Shown here: positions 15,227 through 16,664 of the stretch, piece after piece
Position numbering within the stretch: position 1 is the stretch's first letter
How the letters are laid out: each line of letters begins with the position of its first letter
Assembly: GCA_002344565.1 (NCBI GenBank)
Contig: DDTZ01000193.1
Location: forward strand, 1-16,664
Reading direction: 5' to 3'
Source: Bdellovibrionaceae bacterium UBA2351
Lineage (GTDB): Bacteria > Bdellovibrionota > Bdellovibrionia > Bdellovibrionales > Bdellovibrionaceae
Length of the DNA: 16,664 nt
The notes under the pieces: model-generated
What the model saw: only the letters and a program-made list of their open reading frames with translations
Told to the model about the DNA's origin: nothing
Database searches by the model: none
Made by a program: the position numbers and the translations under genes

Positions 15227-16024
15227 ATGAAAGCGAAAAGTTCATACTCTTTAGATCTACTAAAAGACACCAAGCAAGAATTGGACCGGCTCCAAGCTCA
15301 GGCTAACATGATGAAAAACCTAGAAATGAAATTGTTAAAACAGGCGGGATTGAAACCAAATCATACTGTTCTTGAATTTGGATGTGGCCCGGGGTTTGTG
15401 ACTCCGATTTTGTGCGAACTCGCGAACCTGGGACGGGTAATTAGTGTAGACAACGACGAAAAGCTTCTGAAAATATGCTCTGAAAAAATAACACACCCTC
15501 CAGCTCAGGGTTTTCTAACCTTAAACAATTCAAACCACGATAGTTTAGACTCGCTTAATTCAGAAATAGATTTCTCCTATATGAGATTTGTTCTGCAACA
15601 CATTCAAAAAAAACAAGAGGCATTGACGCAAATTTTTCAAAGCCTCAAAAAAAATGGAACTGTCTGTGTCGTCGATTCTGACGATGGACTGGTCCTCCAG
15701 TTTCCTCAAGACAATTTCATTCACTTGCTTTTGTCAGAAGCACAAGGTCTTCAGAAAACAAGGGGCGGAGATCGACTAGTGGGTAGAAAGATACCTTCGA
15801 TGCTTGCGGACCTAGGATTTAGCAAAATCAAGTCTCAAGTGATAATGTTCACGAGTGACGACATACCTTTTGAGGCCTTAGCAAAATTATTGTTCGGATT
15901 CAAAGCTGACCTAGTGGGTAAAACTAATGAACTTAATGAGTGGATAAATCAAAAACTCGCACTGGCTAATTCAACGAAATACTTTCTATCTGGCGGGATA
16001 GTACTAGTTACCGCAGAAAAATAA
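15227..16024 (+). CDS. Class I SAM-dependent methyltransferase
   Basis: This is a 265-residue soluble enzyme. Motif I VLEFGCGPG (48-56) binds SAM, and D75 at the end of VISVDND is the likely ribose-binding acidic residue. FSYMRFVLQHI (116-126) and KNGTVCVVDSDDG (142-154) are the following strands. GGDRLVGRKIPSMLADLGF (180-198) is the helix-loop seen in many small-molecule methyltransferases of the UbiE/MenG-like group. Substrate class cannot be read from the sequence. The ATG is 9 bp after the E1 stop, with AAGGA just upstream, and the next gene starts 10 bp after its stop, so the three are surely one transcript. Its likely job is to methylate an intermediate or product made by the E1-like and acyl synthase partners (inference). 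Confidence 0.85.
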   Translation: MKAKSSYSLDLLKDTKQELDRLQAQANMMKNLEMKLLKQAGLKPNHTVLEFGCGPGFVTPILCELANLGRVISVDNDEKLLKICSEKITHPPAQGFLTLNNSNHDSLDSLNSEIDFSYMRFVLQHIQKKQEALTQIFQSLKKNGTVCVVDSDDGLVLQFPQDNFIHLLLSEAQGLQKTRGGDRLVGRKIPSMLADLGFSKIKSQVIMFTSDDIPFEALAKLLFGFKADLVGKTNELNEWINQKLALANSTKYFLSGGIVLVTAEK

Positions 16025-16034
16025 GAGGGGATAG

Positions 16035-16664
16035 ATGAAAAAAAAGTGGCGTCGTTTCAAAAAAAACTTAACTTCTAGCTTTTTTGATTTATCTCCAAAA
16101 AGTCTAAGGGACTTCATACTAAGAAATAAGGTATTTCTAGACTACTCCCCGCCACCCAACTTAAAATACAAGCTCGCAGAAACGAAATCAGAGATGGAAC
16201 AAGCCTATCGCTTGCTTTACCAAGCCTATGTTGCAAGTGGGTCTATGAAGCCAAATTCCACAGGACTGCGGGCAACTCCCTACCATGCCCTACCCAGCAC
16301 TAGTATGCTAATTGCGACAATAGATGGCGTGGTTGTGGCAACAGTTTCTATTTTTAGATTATCAGCATTCGGACTACCGATTTCAAAAATTTATGATATA
16401 AATTCCTTTTTCAAAAAAGGACGACGAGTAGCCGAAATTTCTTCGCTTTGTGTATCCGATATATATAAAAATGACCACAGGACACTACTATTTGGTTTAC
16501 TGAAATTTCTATATGAGTATTCAGTAAGTTTTTTCGGAATCGATGTAAAACTTATTGTGATTAAGCCCTTTCGTCGTCACTTTTATGAATCGATGCTTAG
16601 CTTTGAAATTTTAGAAGATCGAATTGTTCACAACTACGAGTTTTCAAACGGAGCTACGGTCATG
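16035..16664 (+). CDS. N-acyl amino acid synthase, FeeM-like (partial, runs off the window)
   Basis: Starting at the ATG at 16035 (AGAGGGG 4-5 nt upstream), 210 codons are open to the window end, so the 3' part is missing. The first ~48 residues are basic (MKKKWRRFKK). From residue 58 the protein follows the FeeM/autoinducer-synthase-like GNAT fold: YRLLYQAYV (58-66), LRATPYHALPST (78-89), LIATIDGVVVATVSIF (92-107), GLPISKIY (113-120), GRRVAEISSLCV (129-140) and PFRRHFYESMLSFEIL (178-193). FeeM from environmental DNA joins a fatty acyl group from an acyl carrier protein to the amino group of tyrosine. Here the acyl donor and amino acid are unknown. It is distinct from LuxI and from ordinary N-acetyltransferases by the YRL(V/L)Y..YV and aE(I/V)S.L blocks. 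It is third in the operon. Confidence 0.75.
   Translation, partial: MKKKWRRFKKNLTSSFFDLSPKSLRDFILRNKVFLDYSPPPNLKYKLAETKSEMEQAYRLLYQAYVASGSMKPNSTGLRATPYHALPSTSMLIATIDGVVVATVSIFRLSAFGLPISKIYDINSFFKKGRRVAEISSLCVSDIYKNDHRTLLFGLLKFLYEYSVSFFGIDVKLIVIKPFRRHFYESMLSFEILEDRIVHNYEFSNGATVM

Noticed and set aside
1..16664. CRISPR arrays, insertion sequences, tRNA and rRNA genes, phage genes
   Set aside because: No spaced direct repeats, transposase motifs, cloverleaf-like sequences or phage structural genes were seen on either strand.

Overview
The window looks like chromosomal DNA of a Gram-negative bacterium of the Bdellovibrio group (Bdellovibrionota). The pointers are an AT-leaning composition, many lipoproteins with lipoboxes, an outer-membrane barrel ending in Phe, a folate-dependent TrmFO, a stand-alone membrane adenylate cyclase and a regulator of the HTH/DUF4423 type. 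This assignment is inferred from gene content only; no rRNA or tRNA gene is present to confirm it.

Left part (1-5250), housekeeping and regulation. A small PHA-granule-type protein is followed after 7 bp by a heat-shock-type sigma factor (rpoH family) with a long charged N-terminal extension. A DciA/DUF721-like gene converges on the sigma gene. Divergent from it, 26 bp away, is trmFO (tRNA m5U54 methyltransferase). Next comes a membrane-bound class III adenylate cyclase. Both convergent junctions here (sigma/dciA and cyclase/lipoprotein) are filled by copies of the same palindromic repeat, each starting at or inside the stop codon of the + strand gene.

Middle part (5250-9510), minus strand. 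A thymidine kinase gene is followed by a two-gene envelope unit: a predicted outer-membrane beta-barrel protein whose 3' end overlaps the start of a 725-residue lipoprotein by 14 bp. The gap between tdk and the barrel gene contains an intrinsic terminator pointing along the + strand, where no + strand gene is known. That suggests an unannotated small transcript.

Right part (9670-12930), + strand envelope genes: an MltF-type lytic transglycosylase lipoprotein, and a lipoprotein built of an Ig-like domain, a CSLREA-type motif, a parallel beta-helix and a choice-of-anchor-Q-like C terminus.

Right edge (13162-16664), the most unusual region. A predicted HTH/DUF4423 regulator precedes a tight operon of an E1/ThiF-like adenylating enzyme lacking the usual zinc cysteines, a SAM-dependent methyltransferase, and an N-acyl amino acid synthase (FeeM-like), which is cut by the window end. 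Spacings of 9 and 10 bp with good ribosome binding sites indicate co-transcription. Together they look like a small biosynthetic system for a modified N-acyl amino acid or related lipid-like metabolite. The product is unknown and the cluster probably continues past the edge.
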